Shown here in pieces: positions 5,952-12,673 of a stretch of DNA of 25,232 bases (positions within the stretch are counted from its first letter, which is position 1; each line of letters starts with the position of its first letter). Made by a program: the position numbers and the translations under genes. The notes under the pieces were generated by a model. That model had not been told where the DNA came from. It saw only the letters and a program-made list of their open reading frames with translations, and did not search any database. The stretch comes from a virus: the IMG/VR virus record IMGVR_UViG_3300046756_000032, positions 1 to 25,232 of that record. One strand, given 5' to 3'.

Positions 5952-6275
5952 ATGCAAAAAGCACATTTACATTTAATCAAGTGGGCGATTGCCCGTGGGT
6001 ATTCCGTGGCCGTGTTTGGTGAGGGCGAGTATGACGGTGTTCACCATACATATAAGGAGATCAAGGACAACGTGGAGGCTTGCGACATGGGCGAGATGGT
6101 ACTTGTCAAGCCTAGTGTCAAGACCGAAGGCAAGTGGACGAGGAAGGCAAGCTTTGCTTATATGTTCGACTATGATCAGAACAACGATGAGACCATTTAC
6201 GATTATGGAGTTAATGATATAACTGATGACTGGGCCGAAGATTATGAGAATCATATTATGGAGGTGACAGCATGA
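5952..6275 (+). CDS. Early protein of unknown function
   Basis: 107 aa, soluble and acidic at the C-terminus. The N-terminal LHLIKWAIARGYSVAVFGEG segment looks like an alpha/beta element. The second half carries FAYMFDYDQNNDETIYDYG and DITDDWAEDYENHIM. Proteins of this type occur in marine phage early regions as far as I recall, without a known function. The start is ATG 5952, two bases after the previous stop, and the end overlaps the next start (ATGA). It belongs to the same coupled early transcript. Confidence 0.72.
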   Translation: MQKAHLHLIKWAIARGYSVAVFGEGEYDGVHHTYKEIKDNVEACDMGEMVLVKPSVKTEGKWTRKASFAYMFDYDQNNDETIYDYGVNDITDDWAEDYENHIMEVTA

Positions 6276-6358
6276 CAGCACAAGACGGGGTACAGATAGC
6301 CATAGTGGTATTCGTGGCATTCCTTTGGATGACTCTTAAAATGATGGGAGTGATGTAA
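6272..6358 (+). CDS. Tiny single-span membrane protein
   Basis: 28 aa: MTAQDGVQIAIVVFVAFLWM, then TLKMMGVM. A short polar N-terminus is followed by one hydrophobic helix and a small basic end. It is coupled to the previous gene through an ATGA overlap, with GGAGGTGA 8 nt before the ATG. Function unknown. Confidence 0.55.
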   Translation: MTAQDGVQIAIVVFVAFLWMTLKMMGVM

Positions 6359-6359
6359 A

Positions 6360-6623
6360 ATGAAACACTGGGAACTTAAAGTATTAGAAAGTCATATCCG
6401 CGCAGAGTGGAATGAGTCAGCAACCTTTAATATGCAATGTCGCACCCATGATGGGCAGTGGAGTGATTACCACTGTTTCACAGTCTACGGCATAGAGTCA
6501 GCGCAGGAGGCTCTTGAGTGTGTGTTGGAGATGCTACAGGAGGAGCTGAAGGAAGATAAGGATTTATGGGAATACCTAGAGGAAAACCCCGCTGAGAGGG
6601 AGGACGCAATAAGATTGTTATAA
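6360..6623 (+). CDS. Small acidic early protein of unknown function
   Basis: 87 aa starting MKHWELKVLESHIRAEWNES. An N-terminal beta-rich half (FNMQCRTHDGQWSDYHCFTV) is followed by a strongly acidic helix (LECVLEMLQEELKEDKDLWE). The start lies 1 nt after the previous stop, with TGGGAGTGAT as a modest ribosome site. The acidic surface could mimic DNA, as in some phage inhibitors of host enzymes, but that is only a possibility from charge. No family recognised. Confidence 0.7.
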   Translation: MKHWELKVLESHIRAEWNESATFNMQCRTHDGQWSDYHCFTVYGIESAQEALECVLEMLQEELKEDKDLWEYLEENPAEREDAIRLL

Positions 6624-6636
6624 TAGTTGATTTATC

Positions 6637-6661
6637 ATAGCCATTGGCTTACAGTGGCTAT
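6637..6661 (+). promoter_or_regulatory. Hairpin before the 78-aa gene
   Basis: ATAGCCA (6637-6643) is the exact complement of TGGCTAT (6655-6661), extendable by two further pairs inside. It is followed by AACTAAACCAATAGAGGCAA and ATG 6697, and GAGGCAACA is shared with the leader at 5848-5856. This is the fourth hairpin leader of the block. Confidence 0.55.
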
Positions 6662-6696
6662 TATTAAACCAACTAAACCAATAGAGGCAACACAAG

Positions 6697-6933
6697 ATGA
6701 AACTTAAGCAATTAGGAAGTAACATGACTGAGCTGGATATGGGTGACGTGCAGGTATTCTTTAGCTATGATACACCAGTAGCTGCAAGGTTGACTGATGG
6801 CTCTCTAGTGCGTACAGATCAATGGTACAGCGCCTCCACTAGCAAGCACACAAACAAGTGGCTAGGTGATGGATGTTGCGACACGGTAGCAGTGCCACAG
6901 TCAGTGATTAATGAATTAGTGGAGGTAGTATAA
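6697..6933 (+). CDS. Small conserved-looking phage protein of unknown function
   Basis: 78 aa starting MKLKQLGSNMTELDMGDVQV. The features FFSYDTPVAA, YSASTSKHTNKWLG and a VPQSVINEL helix recall a small family common in phages and mobile elements in which FSYxTPVA and HINKWLG segments recur. I recall this family from experience and cannot check it here. It has two adjacent Cys (GDGCCDTV). It is preceded by a hairpin leader and AGAGG. Its stop overlaps the next ATG, and its last codons (GTG GAG GTA GTA) contain the ribosome site of that gene. Confidence 0.72.
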   Translation: MKLKQLGSNMTELDMGDVQVFFSYDTPVAARLTDGSLVRTDQWYSASTSKHTNKWLGDGCCDTVAVPQSVINELVEVV

Positions 6934-7067
6934 TGAGTAAATCAGACATACAGCGCAAGATTAAACACCACGAAAAACAGCGGGATTTTTATAGCGGTAC
7001 GCCAAGATCAAAAAAACTATGGCAGGCTGAGATAAACAAACTTAAAAAACTATTGGAGGTGGCATAA
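6933..7067 (+). CDS. Small basic helical protein, unknown
   Basis: 44 aa: MSKSDIQRKIKHHEKQRDFY, then a second Lys-rich helix ending LKKLLEVA. Two basic amphipathic helices with a short SGTPRS turn suggest a helical hairpin that may bind nucleic acid or dimerise. It is coupled by TAATG at both ends. The GGAGGTGG that encodes the C-terminal Leu-Glu-Val-Ala region is the ribosome site of the next gene. Confidence 0.6.
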   Translation: MSKSDIQRKIKHHEKQRDFYSGTPRSKKLWQAEINKLKKLLEVA

Positions 7068-7219
7068 TGAGCTACGAGTTTGATAAAATAGAAAAAGTAT
7101 TAAACGTACACTCAGACTTGAACATCTTATGGCGCGAAGGTAAACTTAGCGTTGATACGTTTAATGACTTGTGTGAGATACTGGACGAATACACAGATTT
7201 AATTGAGGAGGTGGCATAA
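7067..7219 (+). CDS. Small acidic helical protein, unknown
   Basis: 50 aa starting MSYEFDKIEKVLNVHSDLNI, with an acidic C-terminal helix (FNDLCEILDEYTDLIEEVA). Predicted all-helical and soluble. TAATG junctions link it to both neighbours, and GAGGAGGTGG before its stop serves the next gene. No family recognised. Confidence 0.6.
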   Translation: MSYEFDKIEKVLNVHSDLNILWREGKLSVDTFNDLCEILDEYTDLIEEVA

Positions 7220-7392
7220 TGAGTATTGAACCAGCAAATATGTTTGTAACACCGGACAACATGAAGGATTTGGAAGACAGGATAGAAAACTATTCAGGAG
7301 GCGAGAAGGCTGCCGCTTGGATGGGAGCCATGATGGCTTGGAATCTAGCATGTAAACTTGTAGAGCAGGTAGAGGAGTCGAGCGATGAATGA
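7219..7392 (+). CDS. Small protein of unknown function
   Basis: 57 aa starting MSIEPANMFVTPDNMKDLED. A Met/Ala-rich helix (AAAWMGAMMAWNLACKLVEQ) is amphipathic rather than clearly transmembrane, followed by an acidic end (VEESSDE). The GGAGGTGG ribosome site lies in the previous gene, and the end overlaps the next start by 8 nt. Function unknown. Confidence 0.6.
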   Translation: MSIEPANMFVTPDNMKDLEDRIENYSGGEKAAAWMGAMMAWNLACKLVEQVEESSDE

Positions 7393-7480
7393 CTTGTACT
7401 GGTACGCCAAGTGGTGTACAATAGGCTTTACTGTGGGTTTCTTTATAGGCTATGGAGTAGTATCATGGATAATATCATAG
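7385..7480 (+). CDS. Tiny single-span membrane protein
   Basis: 31 aa: MNDLYWYAKWCTIGFTVGFF, then IGYGVVSWIIS. A polar, aromatic N-terminus leads into a Gly-rich hydrophobic helix. GAGGAG about 9 nt upstream lies in the previous gene. The end overlaps the next ATG by 16 nt. Unknown role. Confidence 0.55.
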   Translation: MNDLYWYAKWCTIGFTVGFFIGYGVVSWIIS

Positions 7481-7581
7481 CGGAAGTAGTGGGCTGGTCT
7501 GTATTGACAGCCCTTGTAATAGCGGCACACAAAGGTGTGTTCTGGTTAATGACTAATAATATACTGGAGTATTTTATATGA
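7465..7581 (+). CDS. Small membrane protein
   Basis: 38 aa: MDNIIAEVVGWSVLTALVIA, then AHKGVFWLMTNNILEYFI. There is one clear hydrophobic helix near residues 8-21 and a second semi-hydrophobic segment at 24-38. It starts inside the preceding tiny membrane gene and ends in an ATGA overlap with the next gene. The two membrane genes in tandem could act together, but this is not established. The ribosome site is weak. Confidence 0.5.
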   Translation: MDNIIAEVVGWSVLTALVIAAHKGVFWLMTNNILEYFI

Positions 7582-7733
7582 GAAACAATGAGTACCACGG
7601 CGACGAGCATATACTGGACGAGGACGAGTACCCACCCATGCAGCAATGGGAGATTGACGAGGCACTGGCTGACATACTGGGCGACGAAAAATGGCTGGAA
7701 AAACAGAGAGAGAAAACCAATGATAATCTTTAA
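7578..7733 (+). CDS. Small acidic protein, unknown
   Basis: 51 aa starting MRNNEYHGDEHILDEDEYPP and rich in Asp/Glu throughout, with WEIDEALADILGDEKWLEK as a likely helix. GGAG stands about 8 nt before the ATG. A different reading frame that is also open from 7588 gives an Arg/Thr/Trp-rich translation unlike a protein and is not used. The last 14 nt overlap the next gene. Strong acidity is the only clue; function unknown. Confidence 0.58.
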   Translation: MRNNEYHGDEHILDEDEYPPMQQWEIDEALADILGDEKWLEKQREKTNDNL

Positions 7734-7920
7734 TAGGGTATTGAGTGTAGAGTATAGACTGGGCGTAGGGTTTGACCTAGAGTTTCCTGACAGTAGACCG
7801 GTCTGGGTATACAATACAAACACAGGCAACACAGAGACCATGCCATTCCAAGGTGTCATTTTACATCTACCCTTGTGTCTGGTATCTTATGGCCGGGTTT
7901 ATGAGGAGGTATCAGAGTGA
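7720..7920 (+). CDS. Small protein of unknown function
   Basis: 66 aa starting at ATG 7720 (MIIFNRVLSVEYRLGVGFDL), predicted mostly beta. The frame is open further upstream from 7588, but that part overlaps the acidic gene at 7578-7733 and gives an unnatural composition, so the internal ATG is preferred. WVYNTNTGNTETMPFQGVIL suggests a beta hairpin. The ribosome site is poor, so translation may depend on coupling to the upstream gene. No family recognised. Confidence 0.58.
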   Translation: MIIFNRVLSVEYRLGVGFDLEFPDSRPVWVYNTNTGNTETMPFQGVILHLPLCLVSYGRVYEEVSE

Positions 7921-8141
7921 GTAGGATAAAGGAAGAGATGATGGGCTATGAGTACACCCAGAACGACTGGATTGAGCCACAGGCGCACGTTATGGTCGAT
8001 GAGCTGGTAGAGTATCAGGTATATTGTATGACGCTCTCAGAGCTAACACAGAGGGTCACCAAGCAGATGCGAGACGAGTACTATAGCAACCCGTATGACG
8101 AGATGACAAAACAATATAGAGAGGTATTCCCAAGTGAGTAG
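7917..8141 (+). CDS. Small protein of unknown function
   Basis: 74 aa with a GTG start at 7917 overlapping the previous stop (GTGA). A strong GAGGAGGT about 8 nt upstream sets the start. The sequence begins MSRIKEEMMGYEYTQNDWIE and ends in a helical, Tyr/Met-rich part (VTKQMRDEYYSNPYDEMTKQ). Soluble, acidic, no recognised motif. Confidence 0.65.
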   Translation: MSRIKEEMMGYEYTQNDWIEPQAHVMVDELVEYQVYCMTLSELTQRVTKQMRDEYYSNPYDEMTKQYREVFPSE

Positions 8142-8313
8142 ATGCAAAGCATGTGATGTGATACTGAATGAACATGAACTAAAGAAGGTCGATAAGGAGA
8201 CTGGGTTGCATTTAGACCTGTGCAATATATGTCTGTCGCATAGTGATGACGCTATGCATGACAGTCTTGGACACTTAAGCGAAAAAGAGTTTGACGTTCT
8301 CTTGAATACTTGA
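8134..8313 (+). CDS. Small zinc-ribbon-like protein
   Basis: 59 aa with a GTG start at 8134, overlapping the previous stop by 8 nt, after GAGAGG in the preceding gene. The Cys pairs C4-K-A-C7 and C30-N-I-C33 are spaced like a small zinc ribbon or treble clef. The start is MSRCKACDVILNEHELKKVD and the C-terminus is acidic. Its last 20 or so bases contain the promoter of the replication operon. It could be a nucleic-acid or RNA-polymerase binding factor; only the zinc site is visible. Confidence 0.65.
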   Translation: MSRCKACDVILNEHELKKVDKETGLHLDLCNICLSHSDDAMHDSLGHLSEKEFDVLLNT

Positions 8314-8319
8314 TATAAT
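8291..8319 (+). promoter_or_regulatory. Sigma70 promoter for the replication operon
   Basis: TTGACG (8291-8296), a 17-base spacer and a perfect TATAAT (8314-8319). Transcription should start near 8326, about 83 nt before the SSB gene. The -35 lies inside the end of the zinc-ribbon gene and its stop codon TGA (8311-8313) abuts the -10. The leader contains TTAAAG/CTTTAA (8329-8358), a possible weak stem. This makes the replication genes independent of the far upstream early promoter. Confidence 0.85.
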
Positions 8320-8408
8320 ACTAGGGTATTAAAGGGAAAATTATTTATTAATCTTTAAAGTATTAACCAAACGATCCTAAGGGGTCACAACAACGAGAGG
8401 TAGTAACC

Positions 8409-8774
8409 ATGGCAGTATTAGAAGGCTTAGTAGCATTTGAGAATCTGGACGAGCATGAGATGTATCAGGGTCAGTCCACCGGGAAGTTTTCTCTGGTTCT
8501 CAGCTTGGATGAACCAACGGCTGGCACATTGGCTGAGGCTGGTGTCAAGCTCCGCGAGTACGAAGGTGTCAAGCAGCGCAAGTTTAGCACCAAGTATGAT
8601 GTCCCGGTGATGGACGCTGAAGGTAATCCGTTCAAGGGTCGCATTGGTCGCGGGTCTAAGGTTCGTATCATGTACGCAGAGGGTCAGCCCCATCCGGTAC
8701 ACGGCACCAGCACGTACCTTAACAAGATCAAGGTGTTGGAGGTCGCAGAGCAGGAAGGCGGAGAGGACTTCTAG
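8409..8774 (+). CDS. Single-stranded DNA-binding protein, short T7 gp2.5-like
   Basis: 121 aa, about half the length of T7 gp2.5 (232 aa). Beta-rich segments (KFSLVLSLDEPTAGTLAEAG, KGRIGRGSKVRIMYAEGQP, STYLNKIKVLEVAE) fit a single OB fold. The chain ends in an acidic tail whose last residue is Phe (EQEGGEDF), the known hallmark of T7 gp2.5, where tail and terminal Phe contact the DNA polymerase and shield the DNA-binding cleft. It is the first gene after the promoter at 8291, with AGAGGT 8 nt before the ATG, and its stop overlaps the primase-helicase start. The role is inferred from the tail, size and position next to the replisome genes. Confidence 0.78.
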   Translation: MAVLEGLVAFENLDEHEMYQGQSTGKFSLVLSLDEPTAGTLAEAGVKLREYEGVKQRKFSTKYDVPVMDAEGNPFKGRIGRGSKVRIMYAEGQPHPVHGTSTYLNKIKVLEVAEQEGGEDF

Positions 8775-10399
8775 TGGCGGTTGAGTCAACATTCGTCCAG
8801 CATGAGCCATGCCCCAAGTGTGGCTCATCTGACAATCTGGCTCGTTATAGTGATGGTCATGCAGTCTGCTTCTCCGGGGGCTGCAACTATTACGAACATG
8901 GCAACGGTCAGATAGGACAAGCAGCACAACGCAAACCAACGAGGTCATTAGAGATGACAGGTGTAACAGCGGCAATCCCTGACAGACGTATCTCACAGTC
9001 AACGTGCCAGCGGTACGGTGTGACAGTTGAGTACGGTACGGATGGACAAATTGTCAAGCATCATTACCCGTACCACCACAAGGACACAGGTGCGGTGACA
9101 GGAACCAAGGTGCGGATCACCGAAAACAAATCTTTCTACGCAACGGGGGAGTTTAATGAGGCGGGTCTCTTCGGCCAGCAGGCTTTCAAGAGTGGCGGTA
9201 AATACATCACGATCACAGAAGGCGAGGCGGACGCGCTTGCTGTCAACGAGATGTTCGACGGAAAGTGGCCAGTCGTCTCCATCAGATCAGGTGCAGCCGG
9301 AGCAGCCAAAGACATCAAAGCAAACCTAGAGTGGCTTGAGACCTTTGACAATGTGGTGATCTGCTTTGACAACGACAAGGCAGGACAGGAGGCAGCCAAG
9401 TCGGTGCTTGATCTGTTCACCCCCAACAAGGCCAAGAATGTCACACTGCCAGCCAAGGATGCAGGCGACATGCTCAAGAGCAATCAGGTGCAGTCGTTTG
9501 TTAAGGAGTGGTGGAACGCTAAAGCCTATCGCCCGGACGGTATCGTGGCAGGCAATGAGACATGGGACATGATCATCAAGCAGGCTGATGTCAAGTCCAT
9601 ACCCTATCCATGGGAGTGTCTCAACGAGATGACCCATGGGTTCCGCAAGCAGGAGCTGGTGACAATCACGTCAGGCTCAGGCATGGGTAAGTCGCAGATC
9701 GTTAGGGAGCTGGAGCATTACCTCTTGGGTGCAACGGATGAGAACATTGGCATCCTCGCGCTTGAGGAGGACATCCCTAAGACAGCTCTGGGTATCATGT
9801 CCATTGAGGCTAACAAGCAGCTTCACTTGGACAAGACCGTCTCTCAGGAAGAGAAGAAGGGCTACTGGGATCAGACGCTAGGCACAGGCCGTGTGTTTAT
9901 GTTTGACCACTGGGGCAGTACCAGTGAGGACAACCTGCTGGGACGCATACGCTACATGGCCAAGGGACTGGACTGCAAGTGGATCATCCTTGACCACCTG
10001 AGCATCGTGGTCAGCGATCAGGACACAGGTGACGAGCGTAAGGCTATCGACAGTATTATGACCAACCTCCGCAAGCTGGTTCAGGAGACAGGTGTAGGGC
10101 TATTCCTAGTATCACACCTTCGCAGACCCAGCGGTGCTAAGGCACACGAGGACGGTGGTAAGATTAGCTTGGGTGAGCTGCGAGGTTCAGCGGCCATCGC
10201 CCAGCTCAGTGATATTGTCATAGGCTTGGAGCGTGACCAGCAACATGCTGACCCTGAGACACGCAACACCACCACGGTACGTGTGTTGAAGAATAGGTTT
10301 GTAGGACTGACTGGCCCTGCCTGTTACCTGTACTACGACAAGGAGTCAGGTCGCATGATTGAGACTAGCTGCCCCACAGGAGACGACCCGGAGTTCTAA
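8774..10399 (+). CDS. Bifunctional DNA primase-helicase, T7 gp4-like
   Basis: 541 aa; the T7 protein is about 566. The GTG start overlaps the SSB stop (TAGTG), with GGAGAGGA upstream. Domains in order: zinc-binding primer-recognition domain with C13, C16, C32, C37; TOPRIM primase with ITEGEADAL (E149) and CFDNDKAG (D199, D201); RecA-like helicase with Walker A SGSGMGKS (300-307), Walker B WIILDH (D407), SHLRRP (H448) and LKNRFVG with R508 as likely arginine finger. It should unwind the fork and lay RNA primers. The C-terminus is acidic and ends in Phe (GDDPEF), like the T7 gp4 tail that docks on the polymerase. It is coupled by TAATG to the polymerase gene. Confidence 0.95.
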   Translation: MAVESTFVQHEPCPKCGSSDNLARYSDGHAVCFSGGCNYYEHGNGQIGQAAQRKPTRSLEMTGVTAAIPDRRISQSTCQRYGVTVEYGTDGQIVKHHYPYHHKDTGAVTGTKVRITENKSFYATGEFNEAGLFGQQAFKSGGKYITITEGEADALAVNEMFDGKWPVVSIRSGAAGAAKDIKANLEWLETFDNVVICFDNDKAGQEAAKSVLDLFTPNKAKNVTLPAKDAGDMLKSNQVQSFVKEWWNAKAYRPDGIVAGNETWDMIIKQADVKSIPYPWECLNEMTHGFRKQELVTITSGSGMGKSQIVRELEHYLLGATDENIGILALEEDIPKTALGIMSIEANKQLHLDKTVSQEEKKGYWDQTLGTGRVFMFDHWGSTSEDNLLGRIRYMAKGLDCKWIILDHLSIVVSDQDTGDERKAIDSIMTNLRKLVQETGVGLFLVSHLRRPSGAKAHEDGGKISLGELRGSAAIAQLSDIVIGLERDQQHADPETRNTTTVRVLKNRFVGLTGPACYLYYDKESGRMIETSCPTGDDPEF

Positions 10400-12129
10400 T
10401 GAAGCAGGTTGTATTTGACATTGAAGCCAACGGTTTAAAGCCTACAAAGGTCTGGGTAATTGTAACTCAGGAGCTGGACACCAGTGAGACTAATGTGTTC
10501 TCAGGTGACACGCTGCTGTCATTCAACGATTATATTGCAGGTCTTGGAGAGTGTGAGATCATAGGTCACAACATCATTGACTATGACGTACCTGTCCTTG
10601 AGGAACTGCTAGGCACAGACTTTAGTAAGTGCAAGGTGTCTGATACTTTAGTTATGTCACGATTGGCTAACCCATCAAGAGAGGGCGGTCACTCGCTCCG
10701 TAACTGGGGTGACAGACTTAATCAATCTAAAGGAGATCACGATGACTGGGATAATTATTCGCAGGATATGGTGGACTATTGCAAGCAAGACGTTAATGTT
10801 AATGTGCTGGTGTACAAGAGATTACTTCGTGAGCTTGCAGATTTTGGAGCTGAAAGCATTAGCTTGGAACACCAAGTACAAAGCATTATATCAAAGCAGA
10901 TTAAAACAGGATGGCTCTTAGATCAAGAGAAAGCATTCGTATTGCTGGCTGAACTGAAGGAGAAGAAGTTTGATTTGGAGGATGAGGTACAGAAGGTATT
11001 TAAACCCTTGCCTACCTACATCAAAGAGATCAAACCGAAGATCAAGAAGGACGGCAGTCTGTCTATCGTGGGCCTGAAGTTTTTAGGAGATGACTGGGAA
11101 ACAGTGGGTGGCGAGTTTAGTCGCATCGACTTCCCTCAGTTCAACCTTGGTTCACGTCAGCAGATAGGACGATACCTCCAGCACTTTGGCTGGAAGCCTA
11201 AGCAATTTACTGAGACAGGACAGGCCATCGTAGACGAGGCAGTGCTGAGTACAGTGAAAGGAATACCACAGGCTTCCCTGATAGGTGAGTACCTGATGAT
11301 ACAGAAGCGTGTCGCACAGGTGCAAAGCTGGCTAGATGCAGTAGAGGATGACGGTAGAGTACACGGGTACGTTAATTCCAATGGCGCAGTGACAGGACGC
11401 ATGACGCACTCCAGTCCCAACATGGGGCAGGTTCCTGCGGTCTACTCACCCTACGGCAAGCAGTGTCGTGATGTGTGGACAGTGAAGGAAGGGTACAAGC
11501 TAGTCGGTATGGATGCCAGCGGTCTTGAGCTACGGATGTTAGCGCACTACATGAATGACGAGGACTACACGAATGAGATACTCAATGGAGATATACACAC
11601 GGCAAACCAGCTGGCTGCGGGCCTTGAAACTAGAGATCAAGCGAAGACTTTCATATACGCTTTCCTTTACGGGGCCGGAGATGCCAAGGTCGGAAGTATC
11701 GTTGGTGGAACTAGAAAGGACGGTCAACGACTTAAGGAAAAGTTCCTCACAAATACGCCAGCTCTTGGAGAGTTACGAACACGAGTTGGAATGGCGTCTA
11801 CAAGAGGCTATGTTTATGGCTTGGATAGGAGACGGATCGCCATACGATCAGAACACGCTGCATTGAACAGCTTACTCCAGTCAGCCGGGGCTATCGTTAT
11901 GAAGAAAGCCTTGTGTTTACTACACGAGTATGCTATAATATGGGGTATAGACTTTAACTTTTTAGGGAACATACACGATGAGATCCAGACAGAAGTCAGA
12001 CAAGAGAAGGCAGAGGTTTTCGGAAGACTGGCAGCAAGCTGTGTTGAAGCTGCCGGACTCCACTACGAACTCAACTGCCCTCTCGCAGGAGATTACAAAG
12101 TCGGAACCAGTTGGGCAGACACACACTGA
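10399..12129 (+). CDS. DNA polymerase, family A, T7 gp5-like
   Basis: 576 aa replicative polymerase with proofreading. The 3'-5' exonuclease carries FDIEANGLKP (D7, E9), GHNIIDYDVP and YCKQDVNVN. The polymerase domain carries motif A VGMDASGLELRML, motif B RDQAKTFIYAFLYG and motif C NIHDEIQTE. It is about 130 residues shorter than T7 gp5 (704 aa). The segment between exonuclease and palm is short, so the thioredoxin-binding loop of T7 appears absent. Tyr420 stands where T7 has Tyr526 and E. coli Pol I has Phe762; Tyr or Phe here is usual in lytic phages. The next T7 residue, Gly, is Ala here. The last 152 bases are shared with the GIY-YIG gene. Confidence 0.96.
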   Translation: MKQVVFDIEANGLKPTKVWVIVTQELDTSETNVFSGDTLLSFNDYIAGLGECEIIGHNIIDYDVPVLEELLGTDFSKCKVSDTLVMSRLANPSREGGHSLRNWGDRLNQSKGDHDDWDNYSQDMVDYCKQDVNVNVLVYKRLLRELADFGAESISLEHQVQSIISKQIKTGWLLDQEKAFVLLAELKEKKFDLEDEVQKVFKPLPTYIKEIKPKIKKDGSLSIVGLKFLGDDWETVGGEFSRIDFPQFNLGSRQQIGRYLQHFGWKPKQFTETGQAIVDEAVLSTVKGIPQASLIGEYLMIQKRVAQVQSWLDAVEDDGRVHGYVNSNGAVTGRMTHSSPNMGQVPAVYSPYGKQCRDVWTVKEGYKLVGMDASGLELRMLAHYMNDEDYTNEILNGDIHTANQLAAGLETRDQAKTFIYAFLYGAGDAKVGSIVGGTRKDGQRLKEKFLTNTPALGELRTRVGMASTRGYVYGLDRRRIAIRSEHAALNSLLQSAGAIVMKKALCLLHEYAIIWGIDFNFLGNIHDEIQTEVRQEKAEVFGRLAASCVEAAGLHYELNCPLAGDYKVGTSWADTH

Positions 12130-12673
12130 AGCCTCTTGTAAGTCATGCGGTGTTACACTAACCTCAGATAATTGGGTTCCTTCCTTGAAAGAAAGGAATA
12201 ATAAGGTGTGTAAAAGCTGTTGGAACACAAACTATAATGCAAAGAATAACCCGCGTCATAATCCTAACAGGATGTGGGTCAACGGAAAGTACGTGCCCAA
12301 GACACACCCGCTGTATAAGGCAGGACGATACAAAGGGTTTGAGGAAGCAGCCTTCAGTGGACTGGAGAACTTCAAGACCAACCCAGAGGGTCAGGTGTAC
12401 ATCATTACTAACCCTGCGTGGGAGGGCTGGGTCAAGGTAGGGATGGCTGTAGATGCAGAGGATAGGGCCGGAGGTTATCAAACAAGCTCACCTTACAGGG
12501 ACTACGAGCTGGCCTACGTGGTGGACACAAAAGACCGTAGAGCTACAGAAGCAGAGACCCACGCTAGACTAGGTGAGTTGTTTGAACAACGTAACGAGTG
12601 GTTCAAGTGTGATGTAGAGATGGCTAAACGTATTATAGATGGTGTAACAGGAGAGTACGATGAAGCGTGTTGA
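11978..12673 (+). CDS. GIY-YIG family endonuclease with N-terminal zinc finger
   Basis: 231 aa from ATG 11978; in-frame GTG 12041 or TTG 12044 would give about 210. AGGGA stands 9 nt before ATG 11978. A Cys4 finger (C54, C57, C78, C81) precedes the nuclease domain at about 138-220. That domain has VYIIT (Y141) and WVKVGMA in the GIY and YIG strands, R163 in AEDR, E193 in ATEAETHAR and EWFKC near the end, as in T5orf172/MUG113-type phage GIY-YIG proteins. Every possible start lies inside the polymerase gene; ATG 11978 falls within the codons for polymerase motif C. It may be a free-standing homing endonuclease or a DNA-processing enzyme. The end overlaps the next gene by 14 nt. Confidence 0.82.
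   Translation: MRSRQKSDKRRQRFSEDWQQAVLKLPDSTTNSTALSQEITKSEPVGQTHTEASCKSCGVTLTSDNWVPSLKERNNKVCKSCWNTNYNAKNNPRHNPNRMWVNGKYVPKTHPLYKAGRYKGFEEAAFSGLENFKTNPEGQVYIITNPAWEGWVKVGMAVDAEDRAGGYQTSSPYRDYELAYVVDTKDRRATEAETHARLGELFEQRNEWFKCDVEMAKRIIDGVTGEYDEAC

Noticed and set aside
7588-7719. Upstream extension of the 66-aa gene to 7588
   Set aside because: The added residues are Arg/Thr/Trp-rich and overlap the better-supported acidic gene at 7578-7733; ATG 7720 is preferred.
8427-9002. Long minus-strand frame of 191 codons opposite the SSB and helicase genes
   Set aside because: It lies antisense to two clearly identified genes, has no start signal and gives an unnatural sequence; it is a shadow.
10399-12129. 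DnaJ-like zinc insertion in the polymerase, as known in some marine podovirus polymerases
   Set aside because: No CxxCxGxG repeats are present between the exonuclease and polymerase parts.
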